Shown: positions 35,432 through 44,014 of the stretch, one piece after another
How positions within the stretch are numbered: the stretch's first letter is position 1
Layout of the letters: each line of letters opens with the position of its first letter
NCBI RefSeq assembly: GCF_039537005.1
Contig: NZ_BAAAZR010000028.1
Location: forward strand, 186,001-250,000
DNA: 64,000 nt
Direction: 5' to 3'
Source of the DNA: Sphaerisporangium flaviroseum
GTDB lineage: Bacteria > Actinomycetota > Actinomycetes > Streptosporangiales > Streptosporangiaceae
Position numbers and translations under genes: made by a program
The notes under the pieces: generated by a model
Told to the model about the DNA's origin: nothing
What the model saw: only the letters and a program-made list of their open reading frames with translations
Database searches by the model: none

Positions 35432-36814
35432 ATGTCAGACGGTCACGGCTCCGAGCCCAGCACGCCCCCCCGTTGGGCGGAGAACCAGCCTCCGCCATAC
35501 GCCGGCCAGGGCCAGACGCCGTGGACCGCCCCCGGCGACTCAGGCCCTCCCGCCGATGCCCCGCCTTCGGGCCAGGTCCCCGCAGGTCAGGCGGCCCAGG
35601 GCCAGGTGGTCCCCGGGCAGGCCCCGCCGTATGGGCAGCCTCCGCAGGGGCCGCCCTCATACGCTCCCCACGACGGCCGGGCCCAGCCCCCGTACGGGCA
35701 GGCGCCGTACGGGCCCTACGGTCAGGCGCCCGGATACGGCCGGCCGTCCGGCTACCACCCGCCGCCCCAGGCGCTGCGACCGGGGATCATCCCGCTGCGT
35801 CCGCTGGCCCTCGGCGACATCCTCGACGGAACGATCAAGCTGATCCGCTCCAACCCCAAGGCCACGCTCGGCCTGTCGGCCATCGCCGCGGCGATCGGCA
35901 CGCTTCCCCTGGCGATCGGCCAGGCGGTGTACTACCGCTCCATGGGCGACCTGCTGGCGAACCCCTCGGCTCTTGAGTCGGGCTCCGAGGTGCCGGTGGG
36001 CGGCTTGGTCGCCCAGCTAGGCGGGGCCCTCCTCTCGCTGATCATCCAGTTCTTCCTGGTCACCGTGCTGACCGGCATCCTGACGCGGGTGCTCGGCCGG
36101 TCGGTGTTCGGCGGGCGGATCACCGTCGGGGAGGCCTGGCGCCTCACCCGGTCCCGTCTGCCCGCGCTGTTCGGCCTGGCCCTTCTCACCGGCCTGATCG
36201 CGCTGGCGCCGCTCGCCGTCGCCGTCGCGCTGGTGGTGGGCCTCTACGCCGCGGGCGCCGGCGTGGGAGCCCTCGTGGGCGTCAGCCTGCTCCTCGCCCT
36301 CGCCTACTTGGCGTACGCCCTGTTCATCAGCACCCATCTGGCCCTGGCCGCTCCGGCCGTGGTGCTGGAGCGGCGTGGGGTCATCGACTCCATGCGCAGG
36401 TCGTGGTCGCTGGTCAGAGGCAGTTTCTGGCGCGTGCTCGGTATTCTGCTGCTGACCCAGATCATGGTGGGCTTCCTCGGCGGCATCCTGTCGGTGCCGA
36501 TCAACATCGTCAGCGTCGTCGTGATCTTCGCCGGCCAGGGGAGCCTGGCGGCCACGGTGATCACGACGATCCTGTTCACCCTCGGCGGCATCCTGAGCTC
36601 CATGATCACCTACCCCATCCAGGCCGGGGTCAACGGGCTGCTCTACACCGACCGGCGGATGCGCGCCGAGGCGTTCGACCTCGTGCTGCAGACCGCCGCG
36701 ATCGAGCAGCAGCGTCAGGGCTGGGTCCCCGCCACCGCCGACGAGTTGTGGCACCCCTCCCACGCCGCCGGCGCGGCCGGCCCCCAGCCCACCGGCACCC
36801 CCGGAGCGCCGTGA
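35432..36814 (+). CDS. Pro-rich multi-pass membrane protein
   Basis: A 460-residue membrane protein. Residues 1-115 are a disordered Pro/Gln/Gly/Tyr-rich cytoplasmic segment with PPYGQxP-type repeats. Residues 120-405 hold about six hydrophobic segments starting after PLRPLALGDILDGTIKLIRSNPK, a motif seen in the glycerophosphodiester-phosphodiesterase membrane domain family. No catalytic motif is visible. It begins the five-gene chain with DUF4129, DUF4350, MoxR and DUF58, to which it is coupled by a GTGA overlap, so it probably serves the same membrane-linked complex. The ATG at 35432 has a weak AGGA ahead. Confidence 0.82.
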   Translation: MSDGHGSEPSTPPRWAENQPPPYAGQGQTPWTAPGDSGPPADAPPSGQVPAGQAAQGQVVPGQAPPYGQPPQGPPSYAPHDGRAQPPYGQAPYGPYGQAPGYGRPSGYHPPPQALRPGIIPLRPLALGDILDGTIKLIRSNPKATLGLSAIAAAIGTLPLAIGQAVYYRSMGDLLANPSALESGSEVPVGGLVAQLGGALLSLIIQFFLVTVLTGILTRVLGRSVFGGRITVGEAWRLTRSRLPALFGLALLTGLIALAPLAVAVALVVGLYAAGAGVGALVGVSLLLALAYLAYALFISTHLALAAPAVVLERRGVIDSMRRSWSLVRGSFWRVLGILLLTQIMVGFLGGILSVPINIVSVVVIFAGQGSLAATVITTILFTLGGILSSMITYPIQAGVNGLLYTDRRMRAEAFDLVLQTAAIEQQRQGWVPATADELWHPSHAAGAAGPQPTGTPGAP

Positions 36815-37479
36815 TCGTCACTGTGATCCCCGCCGTGACCGGCGCCATGGTGCTCGACGACATCGGGCGGGACGAGGCGCGCCGCAGGGCCGTCGAAGAG
36901 CTCATCAAGCCCGAGTACCAGCAGGAGTCGCTGGCCGAGCGCATTTTCAGGACCATCCAGGACTTCGTCGACGGCCTGACCGACAGCGCGCCCAAGGGCG
37001 TGGCCGGGGGCGTGTTCGCGCTGGCCATCGTGCTGCTCATCGTCGCCGCGCTGGTCGCCCTCATCGCCTGGCAGGCCCGGAGGGCCACCCGCGCCCACCG
37101 GGCCGCGGCCGACGGCCTCTTCGGGCCGCGGGAGCGCACGGCCGCGGAGCACCGGGCCGAGGCCGATCGCCTCGCCGGGGAGTCGCGCTGGTCGGAGGCC
37201 ATCCGTGAACGGCTTCGCGCCATCGCCCGCGACCTGGAACACCGGGCCATCGTGGCGCCGCAGCCGGGGCGCACGGCCGACGAGCTGGCCGAGGCCGCCG
37301 GCCGGGAGCTTCCCCCGTTCGCGGCGGGCCTGGCGGCGGCGGCCCGCCTGTTCGACGACGTGACCTATGGCGAGGTGCCGGGAACGGCGGAGGGCTACCG
37401 GACCATGGCCGATCTTGACGAGGGTCTCCGCGCCGCCAGACCGGCCGCGCGCGCGACCACCCCGGCGGGCGCCCCGTGA
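36811..37479 (+). CDS. DUF4129 membrane protein
   Basis: A 222-residue protein with one transmembrane segment (about 69-90). An extracytoplasmic or leader part with ELIKPEYQQESLAERIFRTIQDF precedes it, and a cytoplasmic DUF4129 domain follows, with LAGESRWSEAIRERLRAIARDLE and ELAEAAGREL and ending in FDDVTYGEVPGTAEGY. The start is GTG 36811 overlapping the previous stop (GTGA); the next gene overlaps again by 4 nt. DUF4129 proteins go with MoxR and DUF58 genes in many actinobacteria; the molecular role is unknown. Confidence 0.85.
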   Translation: MIVTVIPAVTGAMVLDDIGRDEARRRAVEELIKPEYQQESLAERIFRTIQDFVDGLTDSAPKGVAGGVFALAIVLLIVAALVALIAWQARRATRAHRAAADGLFGPRERTAAEHRAEADRLAGESRWSEAIRERLRAIARDLEHRAIVAPQPGRTADELAEAAGRELPPFAAGLAAAARLFDDVTYGEVPGTAEGYRTMADLDEGLRAARPAARATTPAGAP

Positions 37480-38657
37480 CCGTCACCGCGTCCGAGCGCG
37501 CCAACGCTCCTGCCGAGCCCTCGACCTCCACGTCCCCGACGGCGCGGAGCATGTGGCGCCGCAACCGGGGCATGATCGTCCTTGGCGTGCTGGTGATCCT
37601 CGTCGCCGCGCTCACCGCGCTGTTCACCGGCGCCTCCACGGAGAACCGCCGGCTGGACCCCGCGGACACGACGCTCGCGGGAAGCAAGGCCCTCGCCCAG
37701 ATCCTGGCCCGGCGCGGCGTTCAGGTCGAGCGGGTCTCGACCCTCGCGGAGGTCGTCCGGCTCGACGGGCCGGGCGCGCAGCTCCTGGTGTCCGGCACCT
37801 CGTTCCTCAGCCGGGACGACATCAAGGGACTCTCCCGCACCCGGGCCGACCGGTTGATCGTCGGTTCGGTGAACGGCCTGTCCACCCTGGCCCCGGGCAT
37901 CACGCCCAGCACCGAGGCGGCCGTGCGATCGAGGGAGCCGGGCTGCGACCTGCCGCCCGTGGCCCGCGCGGGAAGCGCGTACATGGGCGGCGCGGCGCTC
38001 ACCGTGCCCGCCGGGGCCGTGGGCTGCTATCCCTCGGCCGACGGGCCGACCCTCGTGCGCACGTCCGGATCTCCCACGATCACCGTCGTCGGCGACGGCG
38101 GGTTCATGACCAACCAGCGGCTCGCCGAGGACGGCAACTCCGCCCTGGCGATCAACCTCGCGGGCGCCAGGCCCGTGCTCATCTGGCTCGTCCCGCCGGA
38201 CCGGCCTCAGGTGACGCCCGGGTCGGGGCAGGCGAGCGCCGCCGATCTGATCCCTCGGGGGCTGCCCTGGGCGGTGCTCCAGCTCTGCGTCGCGGTGCTG
38301 GTGGTGGCGTTCTGGCGGGGCCGGCGCCTCGGTCCGGTGGTGGTCGAGCGGCTGCCCGTGATCGTCCGCGCGGCGGAGACCGTCGAGGGGCGTGGCCGCC
38401 TCTACCGTGCCCGCCGGGCCCGCGACCGCGCCTCCGCCACGTTGCGCGCGGCGTGCGTGTCGCGGCTCACCCCGCGACTGGGGCTGTCCGGCGACGCGAC
38501 TCCCGACGAGATCATCGCCGCGACCGCCCTCCGAACCGGGCATGATGCGGTTTGGGTGCGTTCAGTCATGTACGGCCCGATACCGGCAACCGACGCCGGG
38601 CTCGTGGCCCTCGCGGGCCACCTCGACACCTTGGAAAGGCAGGTACGAGAGCCGTGA
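37476..38657 (+). CDS. DUF4350 membrane protein
   Basis: A 393-residue protein with a TM helix at about 33-51, an extracytoplasmic DUF4350 domain (DPADTTLAGSKALAQILARRGVQVERV, related in fold to glutamine-amidotransferase-like or GldG-type domains), a second TM near 266-284 (WAVLQLCVAVLVVAFW) and a cytoplasmic tail. It overlaps both neighbours by GTGA. Known partners in this gene order are the MoxR ATPase and DUF58. Function is unknown. Confidence 0.85.
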   Translation: MTVTASERANAPAEPSTSTSPTARSMWRRNRGMIVLGVLVILVAALTALFTGASTENRRLDPADTTLAGSKALAQILARRGVQVERVSTLAEVVRLDGPGAQLLVSGTSFLSRDDIKGLSRTRADRLIVGSVNGLSTLAPGITPSTEAAVRSREPGCDLPPVARAGSAYMGGAALTVPAGAVGCYPSADGPTLVRTSGSPTITVVGDGGFMTNQRLAEDGNSALAINLAGARPVLIWLVPPDRPQVTPGSGQASAADLIPRGLPWAVLQLCVAVLVVAFWRGRRLGPVVVERLPVIVRAAETVEGRGRLYRARRARDRASATLRAACVSRLTPRLGLSGDATPDEIIAATALRTGHDAVWVRSVMYGPIPATDAGLVALAGHLDTLERQVREP

Positions 38658-39748
38658 CCACACCTCCGCCCGGAGGCCCCTTGAGCGGATCGCCCGGTCA
38701 CTCCTGGCCCCAGGCGCCCTCTACGGCGTATCCGCCGCCCACGGCATCCGCGCCGGCCTCGGCCGAAGGACCCTCCGACGCCCACCAGCCTCCAGCCGCC
38801 GGCGGCGATCCGGCGAGAGACGCGCTCGGGGCGCTGCGCGCCGAGGTGGGCAAGGCGGTCGTCGGACAGGACGCCGTGGTGACGGGGCTGGTCATCGCCC
38901 TGCTGTGCCGGGGGCACGTGCTGCTGGAAGGCGTCCCCGGCGTGGCCAAGACGCTGCTCGTGCGAACGCTGTCCGCCACCCTCTCGCTCGACTTCAAGCG
39001 CGTGCAGTTCACCCCGGACCTGATGCCGGGCGATGTCACCGGCTCGCTGGTGTACGACGCCAAGACGGCGGAGTTCGCCTTCCGGGAGGGCCCGATCTTC
39101 ACCAACCTGCTGCTCGCCGACGAGATCAACCGCACCCCTCCGAAGACGCAGGCCGCGCTGCTGGAGGCCATGGAGGAGCGGCAGGTCAGCGTGGACGGCT
39201 CGCCCATGAAGCTGCCCGACCCCTTCGTGGTGGTCGCCACGCAGAACCCGATCGAGTACGAAGGCACCTACCAGCTGCCGGAGGCCCAGCTCGACCGGTT
39301 CCTGCTCAAGCTGACCGTGCCGCTGCCGCCGCGCGACCAGGAGATAGCGGTGCTCGAACGCCACGCGCTGGGCTTCGATCCCAAGGACCTGTCGCACATC
39401 AAGCAGGTGGCCTCGGCCGAGGATCTCGCCGCCGGCCGGGCCCAGGTCGCGAAGCTCCACGTGGCCCCGGAGGTGCTCGGGTACGTCGTGGATCTCGCGC
39501 GGGCCACCCGCATGTCGCCCTCGCTGCAACTGGGCGTGTCCCCGCGTGGCGCCACCGCGCTGCTGGCGGCGGCCCGCGCCTGGGCGTGGCTGTCCGGCCG
39601 CTCCTATGTGACGCCGGACGACGTGAAGGCCCTGGCCAAGCCCGCCCTGCGGCACCGCGTCCAGCTCCGTCCCGAAGCCGAGCTGGAGGGCGCGACGCCG
39701 GACGGGCTGCTCGACGGCGTGCTCGCCTCGGTCCCGGTCCCCCGCTGA
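38654..39748 (+). CDS. MoxR-family AAA+ ATPase
   Basis: A 364-residue MoxR-type AAA+ protein, thought to act as a chaperone that activates or assembles partner complexes. A Pro/Ser-rich N-terminus (1-50) is followed by Walker A EGVPGVAKT (92-100), FTPDLMPGDVTG, Walker B LLLADEINRT, the sensor segment VATQNPIEYEGTYQLPEAQLDRF, and the lid domain with SPRGATALLAAARAWA. It overlaps the DUF4350 gene by GTGA and the DUF58 gene by TGATG. MoxR/DUF58 pairs are a standard module, with DUF58 as the likely client or adaptor. Confidence 0.93.
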   Translation: MTTPPPGGPLSGSPGHSWPQAPSTAYPPPTASAPASAEGPSDAHQPPAAGGDPARDALGALRAEVGKAVVGQDAVVTGLVIALLCRGHVLLEGVPGVAKTLLVRTLSATLSLDFKRVQFTPDLMPGDVTGSLVYDAKTAEFAFREGPIFTNLLLADEINRTPPKTQAALLEAMEERQVSVDGSPMKLPDPFVVVATQNPIEYEGTYQLPEAQLDRFLLKLTVPLPPRDQEIAVLERHALGFDPKDLSHIKQVASAEDLAAGRAQVAKLHVAPEVLGYVVDLARATRMSPSLQLGVSPRGATALLAAARAWAWLSGRSYVTPDDVKALAKPALRHRVQLRPEAELEGATPDGLLDGVLASVPVPR

Positions 39749-41142
39749 TGGCACTGACCGGCCGCGCCGGGCTGATCGCCGCGCTGGGCGCGATCGGCGT
39801 GCTGGTCGCGCCGCGGCCCGACTACGCCGTGCTCGGCCTGCTGCTGGCGCTCGGCGCGCTGGTCGTGATCGACCTGGTGTTCGCCGGCGGGGTCCGCCCG
39901 CTGCGCTTCCAGCGCGGCGGGGAGCGTCTCGTACGGCTGGGCGAGTCGGTGACCGTTGAGCTGATCGTGGAGAACCCGGGAAGCCGGCGCGTACGGGGCA
40001 GGCTGCGGGACGCATGGCCGCCGTCGGCGGGAGCGAGCCCGCGTCACCTGCGCCTCGACGTCCCGGCCGGCGAGCGCCGCCGCCTCGTCACGACGCTGAC
40101 GCCCACGCGGCGCGGCGACCGCGAGGCCGCCACGGTCACCGTGCGGTCGCTCGGGCCCCTGGGCGTCGCCGCGCGCCAGGGATCCCACCGCGTGCCCTGG
40201 AGCGTGCGGGTCCTGCCGCCCTTCCTGAGCCGCAAGCACCTGCCCGCGAAGCTGTCCAGGCTTCGCGAGCTGGAGGGACAGCACCCGGCTCTGGTGCGCG
40301 GGCAGGGGACGGAGTTCGACTCCCTGCGCGAGTACGTCGTGGGCGACGACGTGCGCTCGATCGACTGGCGTGCCACGGCCCGCCGCGCCGATGTGGTGGT
40401 GAGGACCTGGCGTCCCGAGCGGGACCGGCGGGTACTCATCGTCCTCGACACCGGCCGCACGGCCGCGGGCCGCGTCGGCGCCTCCCCCTTCCCCGTACGG
40501 CCCCACGATCTTCCGGGCGCGCCTGGCGGCGGGTCCCGTGAGCGCGCGGGCGGGGTCTCCGGCACGGCGGCCGCCGCCGGATGGCCGCGGCTCGACTGGT
40601 CGATGGACGCCGCCCTGCTCCTGGCCGCCCTCGCGACCCGCGCCGGGGACCGGGTCGACTTCCTGGCCCACGACCGGGCGGCGCGGGCGTGGATGTCCGG
40701 CGCCTCTCGTACGGACTCGCTGTCGGCGCTGGTCAACGTGATGGCCCCGATCGAGGCCGAGCTCGTCGAGGCGGACGCCGAGAGCATGGTGGCGGCCGTC
40801 ATGTCGCGGGCCAAGCGGCGCTGCCTGGTCGTCCTGCTGACCGATCTCAACCCGGCGGCCATGGAGGAGGGGCTGCTGCCCGTCCTTCCTCAGCTGGCCT
40901 CGCGCCATCTCGTGCTGGTCGCCTCGGTCGCCGACCCGCGCGTCGCGGAGATGGCGCAGGGACGCGGCTCGGCCGAGCTGGTCTACGATGCCGCCGCGGC
41001 CGAGCACCTTCGCGGGGAGCGGGCCAGGCTCACCACCCGGCTACGCCGCCACGGCGTCGAGGTCGTGGACGCCGTCCCCGACGACCTGGCCCCCGCGCTC
41101 GCCGACGCCTACCTCGCGCTGAAGGCCGCCGGCCGCCTTTGA
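39748..41142 (+). CDS. DUF58 (vWA-like) protein
   Basis: A 464-residue protein. Two hydrophobic stretches (6-22 and 27-46) anchor it in the membrane; a beta-rich segment follows; the DUF58 signature is GDDVRSIDWRATAR (199-212), and a vWA-like domain holds RRVLIVLDTGR and CLVVLLTDLN. An Ala/Gly-rich insertion (about 240-275) interrupts the vWA region. It is translationally coupled to the MoxR gene. In other bacteria such pairs are involved in membrane or envelope stress; here the PBP gene follows 130 bp later. Confidence 0.88.
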   Translation: MALTGRAGLIAALGAIGVLVAPRPDYAVLGLLLALGALVVIDLVFAGGVRPLRFQRGGERLVRLGESVTVELIVENPGSRRVRGRLRDAWPPSAGASPRHLRLDVPAGERRRLVTTLTPTRRGDREAATVTVRSLGPLGVAARQGSHRVPWSVRVLPPFLSRKHLPAKLSRLRELEGQHPALVRGQGTEFDSLREYVVGDDVRSIDWRATARRADVVVRTWRPERDRRVLIVLDTGRTAAGRVGASPFPVRPHDLPGAPGGGSRERAGGVSGTAAAAGWPRLDWSMDAALLLAALATRAGDRVDFLAHDRAARAWMSGASRTDSLSALVNVMAPIEAELVEADAESMVAAVMSRAKRRCLVVLLTDLNPAAMEEGLLPVLPQLASRHLVLVASVADPRVAEMAQGRGSAELVYDAAAAEHLRGERARLTTRLRRHGVEVVDAVPDDLAPALADAYLALKAAGRL

Positions 41143-41275
41143 CGCCGGTCCACGGAACCGGCTGGGGCGGGGCTCCGGAAGGCGTCCGCGGGCCCGGGAG
41201 GCATGGAAGGCGGCTGGTCCATGGCCGGCCACGAGCTTTACCATCTGCGTGTGGAAACCGGGAGTGTGCGGCGTC

Positions 41276-42952
41276 ATGCGTGATCGATGGCCTCTCGCGA
41301 TGCTCGCCGCGGTGGTGCTGATAGTCGCGTTCGGCGCGTTCGCGCTGGCGACCGGCCCCGATCCCGTGGACGCACAGCCCACGTCGCGGCGGTCCGGCAC
41401 GCCCGCCCACTCGACCGGCGCACCGCCACAGGCCTCGACCGGCGCGCCACCACAGGCCTCGACCGGCGCCGACCCCATCGTGCCCCAGCAGACGGCCACC
41501 GGCGCTCCCGCGCAGGCACCGGCCACCACTCCGGCGCAGGCCACGCCGGAGGATCCAGGAACGACGGCGACGCGGTATCTCACCGCCTGGCAGGCCGGCG
41601 ACTTCGCCACCATGACAGGGCTGGTGGCCGATCCCCCGCCCGACTTCGCCGACCGGCACCGGCGGTTCACCGCCGAACTGCGGATCTCCTCACTGTCGCT
41701 CACCCCCGGCCGGCCGCGCCGCCAGGGCGAGGACGCCGCCGAGGTGCCGTTCCAGGGCGTCCGGGAGGTCATGGGCCTGGGCCGGTGGCCGTTCTCCTCG
41801 GTCCTGCGCCTGGCACTGCGGAACGGGGCGTGGAGGGTGCTGTGGGCCCCGGAGACGCTGCACCCCTCGCTCAGGAACGGCGGCACGCTGCGGCTGAGGC
41901 AGAGCCCGGCCACCCCCGCCATTCTGACCCGCGAGGGCCGGCCGTTCCCTCCCGACAGCAAGGCGGGTGACTACTTCGCCTCGCAGGCGCCCACGGCCCC
42001 GCGCCTGACCCTGGAGGAGGTGCCTTCGGGGCGGGTGCTGCTGGCCTCCCCGTCCGAGCCCCGGCAGGCGACCCGCACCACGATCTCCGAGCCCGTGCAG
42101 GCCGCCGCCGCCCGGGCGCTCGACGGCGTCGGACCGCCCGCCGCGGTCGTGGCCGTGGACACCCAGACGGGGCAGGTGCGGGCCGTGGCGGACACGCTGG
42201 GCGGCAAGCGGGCCTTCAACGGCCTGTACCCGCCCGGTTCGACGTTCAAGGTGGTGACCGCCGCGGCGCTCCTCCGCTCCGGGCTGGCCCCGGAGTCATC
42301 GGTCGGATGCCCCGCGCGGTACACCTTGCCCAACGCCCGGAGCTTCGCCAACGACGGCGGCGCCGACCACGGCACCGTGAGCCTCACCATGGCCTTCGCG
42401 TACTCCTGCAACACCACGTTCGTGCAGCAGGCCTACGAGCGCCTGCGCGACGACCGGCTGCGCGCCGAGGCCGCCGATCGGTTCGGATTCCGGGAGAAGC
42501 CCGGACTGAGCTCCTGCCGCATCCACGCGCACAAGGACCTGAACGAGCTGGGCGCGGACTCCATCGGGCAGAACTCGGTGCAGGCCAGCCCGCTCTGCAT
42601 GGCCGAGGTCGCCGCCGCGGTGGCGAGCGGCGTGTGGCGGCCCGCCATCATGACCGATGTGCCTCCCGCCGGCTCGCCGTCGCCGGTACCGCTCGACCAG
42701 AGGGTGGCCGAAGGCCTGCGGGCGATGATGAGCGCCGCGGTGACCCAGGGCACGGCCACACTGGCCGGCCTCCCCTCGGGCACCTTCGGCAAGACCGGCA
42801 CCGCGGAGGTCCAAGGCGCGGGAACGCACGCCTGGTTCATCGGGTACCGCGGCTCCCTGGCCTGCGCGGTGCTGGTCCAGAACGGCGGCAGCGGCGGCGC
42901 GGTGGCGGCGCCGATCGCCGCGAAGTTACTCAAGGCGCTCCCGAGCACCTGA
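41276..42952 (+). CDS. penicillin-binding protein with NTF2-like domain
   Basis: A 558-residue class B-type penicillin-binding protein, anchored by TM 7-26. A Thr/Ala/Pro linker with two TGAPPQAS repeats (46-95) and an NTF2-like MecA_N domain (about 96-195) precede the transpeptidase. Catalytic motifs are intact: STFK (Ser322, Lys325), SCN (377-379) and KTGT (506-509). The central dimerisation domain is short, so it is smaller than PBP2-type enzymes and recalls PbpA-like ones of sporulating actinobacteria. It would crosslink peptidoglycan. The start is uncertain: ATG 41276 has GGGAG 12 nt upstream; GTG 41249 is in frame. Confidence 0.87.
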   Translation: MRDRWPLAMLAAVVLIVAFGAFALATGPDPVDAQPTSRRSGTPAHSTGAPPQASTGAPPQASTGADPIVPQQTATGAPAQAPATTPAQATPEDPGTTATRYLTAWQAGDFATMTGLVADPPPDFADRHRRFTAELRISSLSLTPGRPRRQGEDAAEVPFQGVREVMGLGRWPFSSVLRLALRNGAWRVLWAPETLHPSLRNGGTLRLRQSPATPAILTREGRPFPPDSKAGDYFASQAPTAPRLTLEEVPSGRVLLASPSEPRQATRTTISEPVQAAAARALDGVGPPAAVVAVDTQTGQVRAVADTLGGKRAFNGLYPPGSTFKVVTAAALLRSGLAPESSVGCPARYTLPNARSFANDGGADHGTVSLTMAFAYSCNTTFVQQAYERLRDDRLRAEAADRFGFREKPGLSSCRIHAHKDLNELGADSIGQNSVQASPLCMAEVAAAVASGVWRPAIMTDVPPAGSPSPVPLDQRVAEGLRAMMSAAVTQGTATLAGLPSGTFGKTGTAEVQGAGTHAWFIGYRGSLACAVLVQNGGSGGAVAAPIAAKLLKALPST

Positions 42953-42985
42953 CCTTGTACCGCCCGCGCCCCCGGCGCCGGAGCC

Positions 42986-43975
42986 TCAGTTCGACGGAGC
43001 CACGTCCGGGGCGCGTTCGAGGTCGCCGGTCTCGTTCGCCCGCGAAGCGCGGCGACCGAAGATCACCACGTACGCCAGGAACGCGCCCTCGGCGATCACC
43101 CCGATGCCGACGCGGGCCCAGGTGGGCAGCGGGGACGGGGTCACCATCGCCTCGATCAGGCCCGACACCAGCAGGACCACCACCAGGCCGAGCGCGACGC
43201 TCACCACGGCCCGGCCCTGCTCGGCCAGCGCCTCGGTACGCTTCCTCGGTCCAGGGTCGATGGCCGCCCAGCCCAGGCGCATGCCGACGGCGGCGGCCAG
43301 GAAGACGGCCGTCAGCTCCAGCAGGCCGTGCGGCGTGATCAGGCCGAAGAAGATGTCGAGCCGGTCACGGGAGGCCATCAGCCCGCCGGCGACTCCGACG
43401 TTCGCGGCGTTCTCCCACAGGATGTACGGGATCGGGATCCCGAGCAGGACCGAGGTCGCGATCACCTGCATCGACACCCAGGCGTTGTTGAGCCACACCT
43501 GCCCGGCGAACCCCGCCGCCGGATGCTCGGAGTAGTAGTCGGCGAAGTCGTGCTCCACGAGCTGCTTGATCTGTTCCGGGCCCGCGATGGCGGCCTGGAC
43601 ATCGGGATTCCGTGCCACCCACGCGCCGACCACCGTGGAGACGACCAGGAACAGCGCCGCCGTCACGGCCCACCACCACCGGGCGCGGTAGGCGACCACG
43701 GGGAAGGAGACGGCGAAGAACCGGATGAACTCCCGCCAGGCCGGCGTGTGCGTCCCGGTCACCGCCGAGCGCGCCCGCGCCACCAGCGCCGACAGACGGC
43801 CCACCAGCAGCTGGTCGGAGCCGGACCTGACGATGGACAGGTGCGTGGCGACGCGCTGGTAGAGGTCGACCATCTCGTCGACCTCCGGACCGCTCAGCGA
43901 GCCGCGGTGCCGCACCAGGGTCTCGAGCCGGTCCCATGTCGGCTTGTGCGCGGAGACAAACGCGTCGATGTCCAC
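42986..43975 (-). CDS. stage II sporulation protein M-like membrane protein
   Basis: A 329-residue SpoIIM family membrane protein. The cytoplasmic N-terminus (1-100) has DIDAFVSAHKPTWDRLETLV, and about five hydrophobic segments follow (FAVSFPVVAYRARWWW..., IPYILWENAANV, ELTAVFLAAAVGMRLGW and the C-terminal pair). In Bacillus SpoIIM belongs to the engulfment machinery; in actinobacteria this relative pairs with an RDD protein in the MoxR/DUF58 neighbourhood. It starts with GTG 43975, preceded by TAGGCT at 7 nt, so it is probably leaderless. Divergent from the RDD gene, 39 bp apart. Confidence 0.87.
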   Translation of the reverse strand: MDIDAFVSAHKPTWDRLETLVRHRGSLSGPEVDEMVDLYQRVATHLSIVRSGSDQLLVGRLSALVARARSAVTGTHTPAWREFIRFFAVSFPVVAYRARWWWAVTAALFLVVSTVVGAWVARNPDVQAAIAGPEQIKQLVEHDFADYYSEHPAAGFAGQVWLNNAWVSMQVIATSVLLGIPIPYILWENAANVGVAGGLMASRDRLDIFFGLITPHGLLELTAVFLAAAVGMRLGWAAIDPGPRKRTEALAEQGRAVVSVALGLVVVLLVSGLIEAMVTPSPLPTWARVGIGVIAEGAFLAYVVIFGRRASRANETGDLERAPDVAPSN

Positions 43976-43982
43976 GCACGAG

Positions 43983-43988
43983 AGCCTA
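43983..43988 (-). promoter_or_regulatory. -10 element, leaderless SpoIIM-like gene
   Basis: On the minus strand TAGGCT ends 7 nt before the GTG at 43975; no ribosome site is present. It mirrors the element of the divergent RDD gene. Confidence 0.5.
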
Positions 43989-44001
43989 TTGGCCCGGCGG
44001 A

Positions 44002-44007
44002 TAGGGT
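44002..44007 (+). promoter_or_regulatory. -10 element, leaderless RDD gene
   Basis: TAGGGT ends 7 nt before GTG 44015. Together with 43983-43988 it forms a near-symmetric divergent promoter in a 39-bp gap. Confidence 0.5.
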
Positions 44008-44014
44008 GGGGGAC

